From NCBI GenBank assembly GCA_002350725.1, contig DEFJ01000015.1:44009-108008 (forward strand): 64,000 bases of DNA. Direction: 5' to 3'. Positions 1-6,445 of this stretch are shown here, piece after piece. The number at the start of each line of letters is the position of its first letter. Position 1 is the first letter of the stretch. Made by a program: the position numbers and the translations under genes. The notes beneath the pieces were generated by a model that saw nothing but the letters and a program-made list of their open reading frames with translations, made no database searches and was not told the origin of the DNA. The stretch is from Cyanobacteria bacterium UBA2855. GTDB taxonomy: Bacteria > Cyanobacteriota > Vampirovibrionia > Gastranaerophilales > Gastranaerophilaceae.

Positions 1-1
1 T

Positions 2-595
2 TATGAAAATGCAAAGTACAAAATTTTTAATCCAATATTTCAATTATGGGGTTTATTAGGAGTTTTTACTCTATTTGCATTAATATTTAAAATCAAAGAA
101 TTTAAGACTCTTTTTAATATAAAATTTTTTGAACACAAAAGTATTATATTTTTATTTGCAAATTTGAATTATATTATCTATGCAGCCTGTCTAATGCCTG
201 TGTATATGCAAGATTTAGATAAATTTGTGTACAATATGTCCGCAGATAGTATGGGAATCCCTTTTTTCGGAATGTTATTTTCGCTTATATTTTTTGCACT
301 AATTTATTATCCTGTTGTTAATTTTTTATTATTTGTAACATATAATACAGGCATTAAAAGGATATTTTACAATTTTATGTACGTTCTATTTGCAATTTGG
401 TTGATTATTGATTGGTATGAGGTTTTAATGATGAAATTTTCTTACTTAACAATGATATTAAACCTAATATATTTAACATGGTTTATATTGATTATATATA
501 GCAACAAAAAAATAAGTGCAAAACATAAATTAGTTGGTAGGTTGGGTGGAACAAAAAGGGTAGAAAAGATAAAACGCCAATTGATGCAGGTGTAA
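2..595 (+). CDS. Unknown multi-pass membrane protein, 5' end outside window
   Basis: The reading frame is open from base 2, so the gene enters from the left and only its C-terminal ~197 residues are seen. A methionine-type start inside (TTG at 164) is not needed. The visible part is strongly hydrophobic, with about five candidate membrane helices separated by short loops, for example around the motifs LLGVFTLFALI, FFGMLFSLIFFALIYYP and LIYLTWFILIIY. No family is recognised. The last ~20 residues (from LVGRLGG) are encoded by the left part of the 149-bp repeat at 533-681, which also supplies the stop codon. Removing the element with one TA copy would end the protein a few codons later (KLVLI then stop), so the repeat has replaced the natural tail. 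Confidence 0.6.
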   Translation, partial: YENAKYKIFNPIFQLWGLLGVFTLFALIFKIKEFKTLFNIKFFEHKSIIFLFANLNYIIYAACLMPVYMQDLDKFVYNMSADSMGIPFFGMLFSLIFFALIYYPVVNFLLFVTYNTGIKRIFYNFMYVLFAIWLIIDWYEVLMMKFSYLTMILNLIYLTWFILIIYSNKKISAKHKLVGRLGGTKRVEKIKRQLMQV

Positions 596-681
596 CCCAA
601 CAAAAATATATTGTTGGGTTCCGCTTTTCACCAAAACTCTTATTATTCAATGGTAATTTTGGCTCCACCCAACCTACCGGC
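533..681. repeat. 149-bp element with REP-like inverted ends, copy 1
   Basis: The element begins GTTGGTAGGTTGGGTGGA and ends TCCACCCAACCTACCGGC. The inner 15 bp of each end are perfect inverted repeats (536-550 and 664-678). Inside is a hairpin, AACCCAACA (593-601) with TGTTGGGTT (611-620 region). A second copy at 1866-2014 has the same length and only three differing bases. TA flanks both sides here (531-532 and 682-683), compatible with a target duplication. It has no coding capacity of its own, so it resembles a non-autonomous mobile element. The ends share the GTAGG-TTG core with the palindromes around the transposase remnant at 1678. Confidence 0.85.
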
Positions 682-1009
682 TAGTATTGATTTAAAACAA
701 AAACTTAAACAAATAATAACAAATAATATAAGTAATCTTGTGTTAAATAATGAAAAAATTGACAAAATTTCTTTCGATTTTAAATTACGACAAGGTATAA
801 ATAATTTTGCATCAATGCACTTATGTGATATTTATAATTTAAAAATTAAAAATAAATATGTTAAAATGACATTGCTTGATACAGTTGACTACAATGATTG
901 GAAAGTTTTTGCGCCAAAAGCTTTACAAGATGCAGGAATTATTAAGAATTATTATTTTATTATAGAAATAGAAATTCCTTTAAATGAAGTTGTAGAAAAA
1001 ATTGAATAG
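611..1009 (+). CDS. Unknown protein whose 5' end lies in the repeat element
   Basis: The open frame starts with TTG at 611 inside the 149-bp element. A more natural ATG in frame lies at 650, also inside the element, giving a ~119-residue product. No good ribosome binding site is seen before either. After the element the protein is hydrophilic and regular-looking, with a lysine-rich first part, a central motif with NFASMHLCDIYNLKI and a glutamate-rich end. No family is recognised. Its original start was probably destroyed or displaced by the insertion, since the frame upstream in the reconstructed pre-insertion sequence meets a stop. It is either a truncated gene or one now expressed from a start inside the element. 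Confidence 0.4.
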   Translation: MLGSAFHQNSYYSMVILAPPNLPASIDLKQKLKQIITNNISNLVLNNEKIDKISFDFKLRQGINNFASMHLCDIYNLKIKNKYVKMTLLDTVDYNDWKVFAPKALQDAGIIKNYYFIIEIEIPLNEVVEKIE

Positions 1010-1036
1010 TTATGCTATTTATGATACTTATAAATT

Positions 1037-1621
1037 ATGCGATTTATTAAAGCCTTTTGCTACATTTTATTATTTATCATATTAAATTTGATATTAGGTA
1101 TTGATATAATAATTCAATATTTAATTTCGGTTTTTCTATTTATACCTGCATGTATTGCTGATTTGTTTATTCATGATGATGGTGTAGGGGCTTTAGTATT
1201 TGGCATCCCATTTGCGATATGGATATATCTGGTGTATATGCTAGCAAAAATATTTGTGTTGCCATTAATATTTGAGTTTGCAAACAAATCAAATATTGTT
1301 TTTGATTTGTTAGATGAAATAAGAAAACGTAAAATTTTAAAGTTTTTAGTACTAGTCATGGCAATACTTACAGATATTTATACTCACAAATTATTTAAAA
1401 CTGAGATAAGTAATTATATCTATTTTTGGTCCATATATACAGGTAACTTATTTATTTGTTACATAGGTTTGTTAATTTGGTTTAAATTTAGAGAAACTAA
1501 AAATGCCCAAAAAAGAATTATGTATATACTTAAAAAAGGCATTATTACTATTTCTATTTTTGAAATTACAATAACAGTTTTATATTTTATGCTTGTTTTA
1601 TTGTATTATTTTTTGAAGTAG
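1037..1621 (+). CDS. Unknown multi-pass membrane protein
   Basis: A 194-residue, very hydrophobic protein with about five to six candidate membrane helices. It begins MRFIKAFCYILLFIILNLILG, has a conserved-looking acidic loop LFIHDDGVGALVF near residue 47, and ends in a hydrophobic helix followed by YYFLK. A basic cytoplasmic loop (DEIRKRKILKF) lies in the middle. It follows the preceding frame by 27 bases in the same direction and may belong to the same transcription unit. I do not recognise the family. No ribosome binding site stronger than a short A-rich stretch is seen. Confidence 0.55.
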   Translation: MRFIKAFCYILLFIILNLILGIDIIIQYLISVFLFIPACIADLFIHDDGVGALVFGIPFAIWIYLVYMLAKIFVLPLIFEFANKSNIVFDLLDEIRKRKILKFLVLVMAILTDIYTHKLFKTEISNYIYFWSIYTGNLFICYIGLLIWFKFRETKNAQKRIMYILKKGIITISIFEITITVLYFMLVLLYYFLK

Positions 1622-1624
1622 AAT

Positions 1625-1658
1625 GTAGGATGGGTTGAACATTTTCATTCAACCCATC
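1625..1658. repeat. REP-like palindrome with 5' GTAG
   Basis: GTAG at 1625-1628 is followed by a perfect 11-bp inverted repeat, GATGGGTTGAA (1629-1639) and TTCAACCCATC (1648-1658), with an 8-base loop. A GTAG foot on a short palindrome is the hallmark of REP sequences bound by RAYT transposases. It sits 20 bases upstream of the RAYT remnant, as expected for a REP/RAYT unit. Confidence 0.7.
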
Positions 1659-1677
1659 AATATGATATAATAAACAT

Positions 1678-1860
1678 ATGGAATATCGACGATTATTTAT
1701 ACAAAATTCATACATTTTTATAACAATTGTAACAAGCAAGAGACGAAAAATATTAATAAATAATATAGATTAATTAAAAATATCAATAAAGAAATCAATT
1801 GATAATTATAAGTATAAACTATATGCAATTTGTGTGTTACCAGACCATATTCATATGTAA
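1678..1860 (+). pseudogene. Degraded REP-associated tyrosine transposase (RAYT, IS200-like Y1 family)
   Basis: Translation from ATG 1678 gives MEYRRLFIQNSYIFITIVT, then SKRRKILINNID, a TAA stop at 1771, and in the same frame a continuation ending in YAICVLPDHIHM before a second TAA at 1858. The MEYRR-type start, the ITIVTxxRxxIL block and especially LPDHIHM are typical of Y1/HUH transposases of the RAYT group. HIH supplies the two metal-binding histidines. The catalytic tyrosine half is absent: the frame ends at the HUH motif, where copy 2 of the 149-bp element begins six bases later. The gene is therefore dead, by an internal stop and by truncation. No complete copy is present in this window. 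Confidence 0.75.
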
Positions 1861-1865
1861 ATAAA

Positions 1866-2014
1866 GTTGGTAGGTTGGGTGGAACAAAAAGGGTAGAAAA
1901 GATAAAACGCCAATTGATACAGGTGTAACCCAACAAAAATATATTGTTGGGTTTCGCTTTTCAACAAAACTCTTATTATTCAATGGTAATTTTGGCTCCA
2001 CCCAACCTACCGGC
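1866..2014. repeat. 149-bp element with REP-like inverted ends, copy 2
   Basis: Same length and ends as copy 1, with 15-bp perfect inverted ends at 1869-1883 and 1997-2011. The three differences from copy 1 are in the interior. Flanks are AA and TT, so no TA duplication is visible here. It abuts the 3' end of the transposase remnant. The two copies are in the same orientation about 1.33 kb apart, so they could recombine and delete the DNA between them. Confidence 0.85.
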
Positions 2015-2061
2015 TTTTAAAATTACAAAGTATTTTAAATCGTTGATGTAGAATAACATTA

Positions 2062-2105
2062 TTTTTTGTAGGTTGAAAGAAATTGTTCAACCCGCCTACA
2101 AAAAA
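2062..2105. repeat. REP-like hairpin with GTAGG foot
   Basis: TTTTTTGTAGG (2062-2072) pairs with CCTACAAAAAA (2095-2105), and inside it TTGAA (2073-2077) pairs with TTCAA (2086-2090), leaving CCCG as a bulge. The GTAGG-TTGAA core matches the palindrome at 1625 and the ends of the 149-bp elements. It lies downstream of rarA, but the strand reading from rarA has A residues after the stem, so it is not a canonical terminator for that gene. Confidence 0.6.
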
Positions 2106-2155
2106 ACTACAAAACTCATATTCATGATCTGCTGAACGTTTTATTATCTTAAAAA

Positions 2156-3388
2156 TTATCTTGTGTATTTTCTGCCGACCAATTCATCCGGTAAAAATTG
2201 CTGTTCATATTCCGGATTGGAGTGAGAATAAACATATCCGACCCCAAAACCGTATTTTTCAGCATCTTTATAATGAGAATCTCTCAAATGCATCGGAGGA
2301 GGATAGTCTTTCCCATGTGCAATATCCGATAACGCCGCATCAATTGCGCAAACAGTTTCGTTTGATTTTTTTGCTCGTGCGACATAAATTACCGCTTGAG
2401 CAAGTGGTATTCTGCCTTCAGGTAATCCTAACAATTCAACAGCCCTATATGCATTCACCGCTAGATTGAATGCCATTGGATCAGCGTTGCCGACATCTTC
2501 TGCAGCACAGGTAATTAGCCTGCGAGCAATAAATCTTGGGTCTTCTCCTGCAGCTATCATTTTTGCAAGGTAATAAATAGCAGCATCCGGATCACTTCCT
2601 CTTAAACTTTTTTGAAAAGCTGAAGCACAATCATAATGCTCTTGTTGAGAATACATTGTATTACGCTTCTGACAAATTTCTTCGATAATTTTTACGGTTA
2701 AATTTCTTCTGCCGTCAACCAAGTCTGCGGCAAAATAAGCATTTTCCGCAATATTTAACGCTGAGCGAGCATCGCCTCTTGCAAGATTTATGATAAAATC
2801 AAAAACACCTTTATCACAATCCATCGGGACATATTGCTGTACAAGGTACGCCAACCCCCTCTTAATAATTTTGAACATACTTTCATCATCAATCGGATTA
2901 AGGCGAATAACCTGAGCTCTTGATAAAAGTGCCGGGACAACCTGAAACGAAGGATTTTCGGTAGTAGAACCGATTAAAAATAACGTTCCGTTTTCTAGAT
3001 GAGGTAATAAAGCATCCTGCTGAGTTTTTGAATATCGGTGAATTTCATCAATAAACAAAATGGTTTTAGTTCCGCTGCGCAATGCCATTTTAGCATTCTC
3101 AACCGCTTCTTTAATATCTTTTACTCCGGAGGTGACAGCAGAAATTTCTATAAAATTAGCATTTGTTTTTGTTGCAATTAGTCGTGCCAGTGTAGTTTTA
3201 CCACACCCCGGAGTACCCCAAAAAATCATTGAAAACAGTCGATTTGTCTGTAAAAGATTTAACAAAGGACTGTTTGGTGCAATAACATTACTCTGACCTA
3301 AAAACTCTTCTAAAGTTTTTGGTCTTATTGCTTCTGCCAAAGGAATTTGTTTATTCTGATTTTCTAACTCCGTAAACAAGTCTGCCAT
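2156..3388 (-). CDS. rarA: Replication-associated recombination protein A (RarA/MgsA AAA ATPase)
   Basis: A 410-residue clamp-loader-like AAA+ ATPase that acts at stalled replication forks and binds SSB. The Walker A motif GTPGCGKT lies at residues 58-65 and the Walker B motif LFIDEIH at 111-117. The arginine-finger region (ALLSRAQVI) and the C-terminal tetramerisation domain with the MHLRDSHYKDAEKYG motif are all present, and the length is near that of other RarA proteins. The ATG is at 3386-3388 with no Shine-Dalgarno sequence. Instead TATAAT (3395-3400 on this strand) ends exactly six bases before it, suggesting a leaderless transcript. The gene stands alone, followed downstream by the REP-like hairpin. 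Confidence 0.96.
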   Translation of the reverse strand: MADLFTELENQNKQIPLAEAIRPKTLEEFLGQSNVIAPNSPLLNLLQTNRLFSMIFWGTPGCGKTTLARLIATKTNANFIEISAVTSGVKDIKEAVENAKMALRSGTKTILFIDEIHRYSKTQQDALLPHLENGTLFLIGSTTENPSFQVVPALLSRAQVIRLNPIDDESMFKIIKRGLAYLVQQYVPMDCDKGVFDFIINLARGDARSALNIAENAYFAADLVDGRRNLTVKIIEEICQKRNTMYSQQEHYDCASAFQKSLRGSDPDAAIYYLAKMIAAGEDPRFIARRLITCAAEDVGNADPMAFNLAVNAYRAVELLGLPEGRIPLAQAVIYVARAKKSNETVCAIDAALSDIAHGKDYPPPMHLRDSHYKDAEKYGFGVGYVYSHSNPEYEQQFLPDELVGRKYTR

Positions 3389-3394
3389 ATCTGC

Positions 3395-3400
3395 ATTATA
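3395..3400 (-). promoter_or_regulatory. -10 box of rarA, six bases before the ATG
   Basis: TATAAT read on the minus strand, followed by six bases and then ATG. Transcription would start at or next to the start codon. The -35 region is weak (TTATTT, 17 bases further upstream). Three other genes in the window show the same spacing. Confidence 0.55.
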
Positions 3401-3464
3401 TCATGGAATTTTTACATAAATAACAAAAGATGACATATAATAAATATTTTATGTAAAAAACATT

Positions 3465-3494
3465 AAAAAAGCGGCATTTAAAAATGCCGCTTTC
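3465..3494 (-). terminator. Rho-independent terminator of rpmB
   Basis: On the minus strand AAAGCGGCATTT and its complement AAATGCCGCTTT form a stem (about 3469-3492) followed by a T-run. It lies directly downstream of rpmB. Confidence 0.85.
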
Positions 3495-3514
3495 AAAAAT
3501 TTTTGTTTCAAGCA

Positions 3515-3706
3515 CTATATAGCTTTTTGAACTTTTCCTGCTTTTAAGCAAGAAGTACAAACTCTAATTCTCTTGGTTTGACCGTTAACAATAGCCTTAA
3601 CTGATTGTAAGTTAGGTTCTTGTGTATGAACAATCTGTTTATGAGAGAATGTTAATTTCGCTGCTTTAATCGGTGCTTTACCGCATATTTCACAATGTTT
3701 TGCCAT
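3515..3706 (-). CDS. rpmB: 50S ribosomal protein L28
   Basis: A 63-residue protein starting MAKHCEICGKAP with the N-terminal CxxC and a later CxxC pair (VCTSCLKAGKV), i.e. the zinc-binding form of L28. The NLQSVKA block and the KRIRVC segment are conserved in the family. A strong ribosome binding site, AAAAGGAAAAAA, precedes the ATG. It is monocistronic, with its own terminator, and is a structural component of the large ribosomal subunit. Confidence 0.95.
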   Translation of the reverse strand: MAKHCEICGKAPIKAAKLTFSHKQIVHTQEPNLQSVKAIVNGQTKRIRVCTSCLKAGKVQKAI

Positions 3707-3830
3707 GATATTTTTTCCTTTTCTAGCTAGTTTTGTAATTCAATAATATCGAAAAAATCAGAAAAATCAAGTGGCATGTTAAATTTAATTAAGAGAGTAG
3801 GACTATTTTTCCCAAAAACGTAAGTAAAAA

Positions 3831-4310
3831 TTAACGATTTGCATATTTTAAAAACGTTTGAACTTTTGTTTGCATCATTTCTTCAACAATTAACCATTTA
3901 CCGTTTGGTTGTTTTTTTACTATAAAATAGCTTCTCAGACGATATTTTTCACCTGTTGGTTGACGTAGACAGGAAATTTTAATACCGTTTGAAACTTTTT
4001 CTGCATTTATATTTGTATAATAATTTTTATAGCGGCGTAAACGAGCAACCTTTTGTCCGAGTTTTAATTGGGATAAATAAGTATCCACATCTGTTTCAAT
4101 ATCTTCTAATGTACCGTCTGGTTTTACTACTTGCCTTATAATTCTTGCATCGGGTGAATACATTTTCAAAATTGATTCGTCGTAAGAATTTGCCGCATTC
4201 ACGTATTTTTTGAAAAATTTTATTGCCTCTCCTGTTTCATCAGCAAGCACAAAACTGTTTGCAACAACTAATAATAAACCGATAAAAAGAATATATTTTA
4301 AATTTTTCAT
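3831..4310 (-). CDS. Secreted NTF2-like (SnoaL/DUF4440-type) protein
   Basis: The start is set at 4308-4310 because GGAGGA lies five bases before this ATG; a longer frame to 4358 has no such signal. The 159-residue product begins with a classical signal peptide (MKNLKYILFIGLLLVVANSF then VLADE). The mature part begins with an alpha helix containing AIKFFKKYVNAANSYDES, then LKMYSPDARII, and ends with a beta strand GKWLIVEEMM. This helix-then-curved-sheet pattern resembles NTF2-like folds; the ligand or reaction cannot be told. Likely periplasmic. It is transcribed away from the wecA-like gene. Confidence 0.6.
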   Translation of the reverse strand: MKNLKYILFIGLLLVVANSFVLADETGEAIKFFKKYVNAANSYDESILKMYSPDARIIRQVVKPDGTLEDIETDVDTYLSQLKLGQKVARLRRYKNYYTNINAEKVSNGIKISCLRQPTGEKYRLRSYFIVKKQPNGKWLIVEEMMQTKVQTFLKYANR

Positions 4311-4384
4311 TATTTCCTCCTTCCGTAAAATACTAAGCGGAATATATAAATCTTTCATTCACCTTATGGGGAATAATGAATTAC

Positions 4385-4412
4385 TTCACAAAAATATTTC
4401 AGCATGTATAAT
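4385..4412 (+). promoter_or_regulatory. Sigma-70-type promoter of the WecA-like gene
   Basis: TTCACA (4385-4390), a 16-base spacer and TATAAT (4407-4412). The start codon at 4446 lies about 27 bases after the expected transcription start, with AAGG before it. Confidence 0.6.
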
Positions 4413-4445
4413 TTGGGTGTAGAAAAATTAAGGTAAATAAGTATC

Positions 4446-5486
4446 ATGATTATAAAATTGACACATGCGCATGTTATCGGAACAATAATGGCCTATATAT
4501 TCGGGGTATTTTTGGTTCCTTTAGTTATAAGTTTTTCTAAAAAAGAAGGCTTAGTTGATTTACCAAATGAGAGAAAAATTCACAAAAAGCCAATCTCCAG
4601 AATTGGTGGTGTTGCGATATGGTTAAGCACCATGCTCACATTTTTATGCTTGGTATTTATGAGTTATTATCCTACCGGCAGTTTATTATCAGGGATACTG
4701 TTGGGTAGTTCTATGATGTTTTTGCTGGGACTTATTGACGATATTTATAATCTTCCTGCAAAATTTAAACTAATAATACAATTATCCATTGCGACAATGG
4801 TATATTTATTGGGGGTACAGATTAATTCCATACCGTTTTTTGGCGGCGAGGTGGAATTGGAATTTTGGTCGTACCCTATAACTATATTGTGGATTGTCGG
4901 TATAAGTAATGCTCTTAATTTTATAGATGGAGTTGACGGTTTGGCAGGTTCTGTTACAACCATAAATTCTATAACCTTAGCAATAATTGCACTGGCAATG
5001 ACTCCGCCAAATCCGATTATTGCACTTATTGGATTTATATTAGCAGGTTCCATGCTTGCATTTTTGACTTATAACTTTAATCCTGCAAAAATATTTATGG
5101 GAGATAGCGGTGCATTATTCTCCGGATTTTTGCTCGCAACTATATCTATAACAGGAGTTATGAAAGCTGCAACTGTTGCAATTCTGCTACCATTTGTGGT
5201 GCTTGCTGTTCCGATTATGGATATAACCTATTCTAGTTTGCGCAGAATATTTAAAGGGCAATCTCCTTTTGTAGCGGATGCAGAGCACATTCACCACAAA
5301 TTACTCCATGCCGGATTTTCGCAGAAAAAAACTGTCGTAATTTTAACGTCATGCGCAATAATTGCCGGAGCATTTGCAACATTATTTATGGGTGAAAATA
5401 CAATCAAGGTATACTTTGTTGCAATAGCAATAATAGTTTTGATAATGTTGTTACTAAATTTCATAAAAGTATTGACAAAAAAATAA
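4446..5486 (+). CDS. Undecaprenyl-phosphate sugar-1-phosphate transferase (WecA/TagO family)
   Basis: A 346-residue integral membrane enzyme with about ten helices. It carries the family signatures in order: DLPNERKIHKKPISRIGG (residues 38-55), the aspartate pair in GLIDDIYN (near 98-99), NFIDGVDG (158-165), FMGDSG (217-222) and HIHHKLL (281-287). These form the Mg-dependent active site that moves a HexNAc-1-phosphate from a UDP-sugar to undecaprenyl phosphate, the first step of O-antigen, teichoic-type or capsule lipid-linked assembly. The NFIDGVDG and HIHH motifs favour WecA/TagO over MraY. The sugar specificity cannot be read. It precedes other surface-glycan genes (6.4-10 kb), though separated by an unrelated gene and a promoter. 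Confidence 0.9.
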   Translation: MIIKLTHAHVIGTIMAYIFGVFLVPLVISFSKKEGLVDLPNERKIHKKPISRIGGVAIWLSTMLTFLCLVFMSYYPTGSLLSGILLGSSMMFLLGLIDDIYNLPAKFKLIIQLSIATMVYLLGVQINSIPFFGGEVELEFWSYPITILWIVGISNALNFIDGVDGLAGSVTTINSITLAIIALAMTPPNPIIALIGFILAGSMLAFLTYNFNPAKIFMGDSGALFSGFLLATISITGVMKAATVAILLPFVVLAVPIMDITYSSLRRIFKGQSPFVADAEHIHHKLLHAGFSQKKTVVILTSCAIIAGAFATLFMGENTIKVYFVAIAIIVLIMLLLNFIKVLTKK

Positions 5487-5500
5487 ACTTGTGATATAAT
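5472..5500 (+). promoter_or_regulatory. Near-consensus sigma-70 promoter
   Basis: TTGACA (5472-5477), a 17-base spacer and TATAAT (5495-5500), both consensus. It overlaps the last codons of the WecA-like gene and would drive the gene at 5685 with a leader of about 175 bases. Confidence 0.85.
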
Positions 5501-5684
5501 CACCCATGGATTTGATTACTCAGTTTTATGTAATTAAGGTTTAGTGTTTTAATTATCTAAAATATTTAAGTGCAAATTCACCACATATACAGTTAATTGA
5601 AGTTTTTTAGTGTGAAACTTCAACACACACGGTGTATATGTACATAAGAGTGATAGAGATTAGTTAAGTAAAGGTTTATTAACT
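5501..5684 (+). promoter_or_regulatory. Long 5' leader of the gene at 5685
   Basis: The region after the strong promoter has no gene longer than a 12-codon frame (ATG 5506 to TAG). It contains a hairpin, TTGAAGTTT and AAACTTCAA (about 5597-5624), and a pyrimidine/purine-alternating stretch ACACACACGG. AAAGG about nine bases before ATG 5685 is the ribosome binding site. No known riboswitch is recognised; a structured leader is possible. Confidence 0.35.
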
Positions 5685-6302
5685 ATGGCAAGAGTAGAAT
5701 CATTAAACACAAATGTTTACAGTCCTTATTCAGTATTTAATTCAATGGGTAAAGGCGTAGTTATTGGCGGCGTTGCAGGTTATGCAGCAAAGTATATGTT
5801 ACCGCTCAGCGAAGCTGAAAAGGATAATGAGTACAAAATTGTAACCGAAGAAATTAAAAGACAAGCCGGCAGATCAAAAGGGATTCCGATTGAAGCTATA
5901 AGAAATCTTGAAACAAAAACTCCGGCTCAAGACGTATTTTTAAAGATGGTTGATGCAGGTTTAGATGCTTCTTTAGCTGATGAAAAAGCAGCATTAAACG
6001 GTATTGAAGGTGCTGCAAAAGGAAAAACACTTAAAGACAATATTGCATCAATAAAAAGATCTTTGAAAATGAATAAAATTATTAAAGAGGCAAATCTTGA
6101 TGCAGACGGCTTGAAAGAATTGAAAAATATTATAGCTCAAGTCAATGAAAAAGCCAGAGTAAATACTGAACACTTCTTAAAAAGTTATGACTCTGCTACA
6201 AAAGCTATGAAACGTCCGACCATTGCATTTGTTACTATGGGTGCAGTTGCAGGTTTCTTTGGCGGACTTATCCACAATGTTATTAAAGGTCAAAACGCTT
6301 AA
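5685..6302 (+). CDS. Unknown protein with a hydrophobic segment at each end
   Basis: A 205-residue protein. A glycine-rich hydrophobic segment near residues 22-37 (GKGVVIGGVAGYAAKYM) and another near the C-terminus (IAFVTMGAVAGFFGGLIHNV) flank a charged helical middle rich in Lys, Glu and Ala. It therefore looks like a membrane-anchored hairpin or a two-helix protein with a soluble coil between. No family is recognised. The very strong promoter and long leader suggest abundant or regulated expression. It is monocistronic, followed by a terminator at 6343. The N-terminus lacks a signal peptide, like the other lineage-specific proteins in this window. Confidence 0.6.
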   Translation: MARVESLNTNVYSPYSVFNSMGKGVVIGGVAGYAAKYMLPLSEAEKDNEYKIVTEEIKRQAGRSKGIPIEAIRNLETKTPAQDVFLKMVDAGLDASLADEKAALNGIEGAAKGKTLKDNIASIKRSLKMNKIIKEANLDADGLKELKNIIAQVNEKARVNTEHFLKSYDSATKAMKRPTIAFVTMGAVAGFFGGLIHNVIKGQNA

Positions 6303-6342
6303 CCTATCGGCGTTTTGATGTGTTCTACAAAGGCTCTCGGAG

Positions 6343-6366
6343 AAAACTCTCGGAGGGTTTTTTGTT
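6343..6366 (+). terminator. Probable Rho-independent terminator
   Basis: AAAACTCT (6343-6350) can pair with AGGGTTTT (6354-6361), with one G-T pair and a CGG loop, followed by T's. It is preceded by a direct repeat of CTCTCGGAG, offering an alternative stem. It lies after the gene at 5685. Confidence 0.6.
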
Positions 6367-6445
6367 ATGTATTTTTTTCTATAATTTTATGCCTCATTTG
6401 ATTTTTTATGATAGTATAAGTAGATGGATAATACGTGGAGAGAAT

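Noticed and set aside
1037..1621. Fusion of the frames at 2-595 and 611-1009 into one gene split by the element
   Set aside because: Removing 149 or 151 bases does not join the two frames in phase, so a single split gene is not supported.
1718..1936. 72-codon minus-strand frame
   Set aside because: It is the reverse strand of the transposase relic and the 149-bp element; no start signal.
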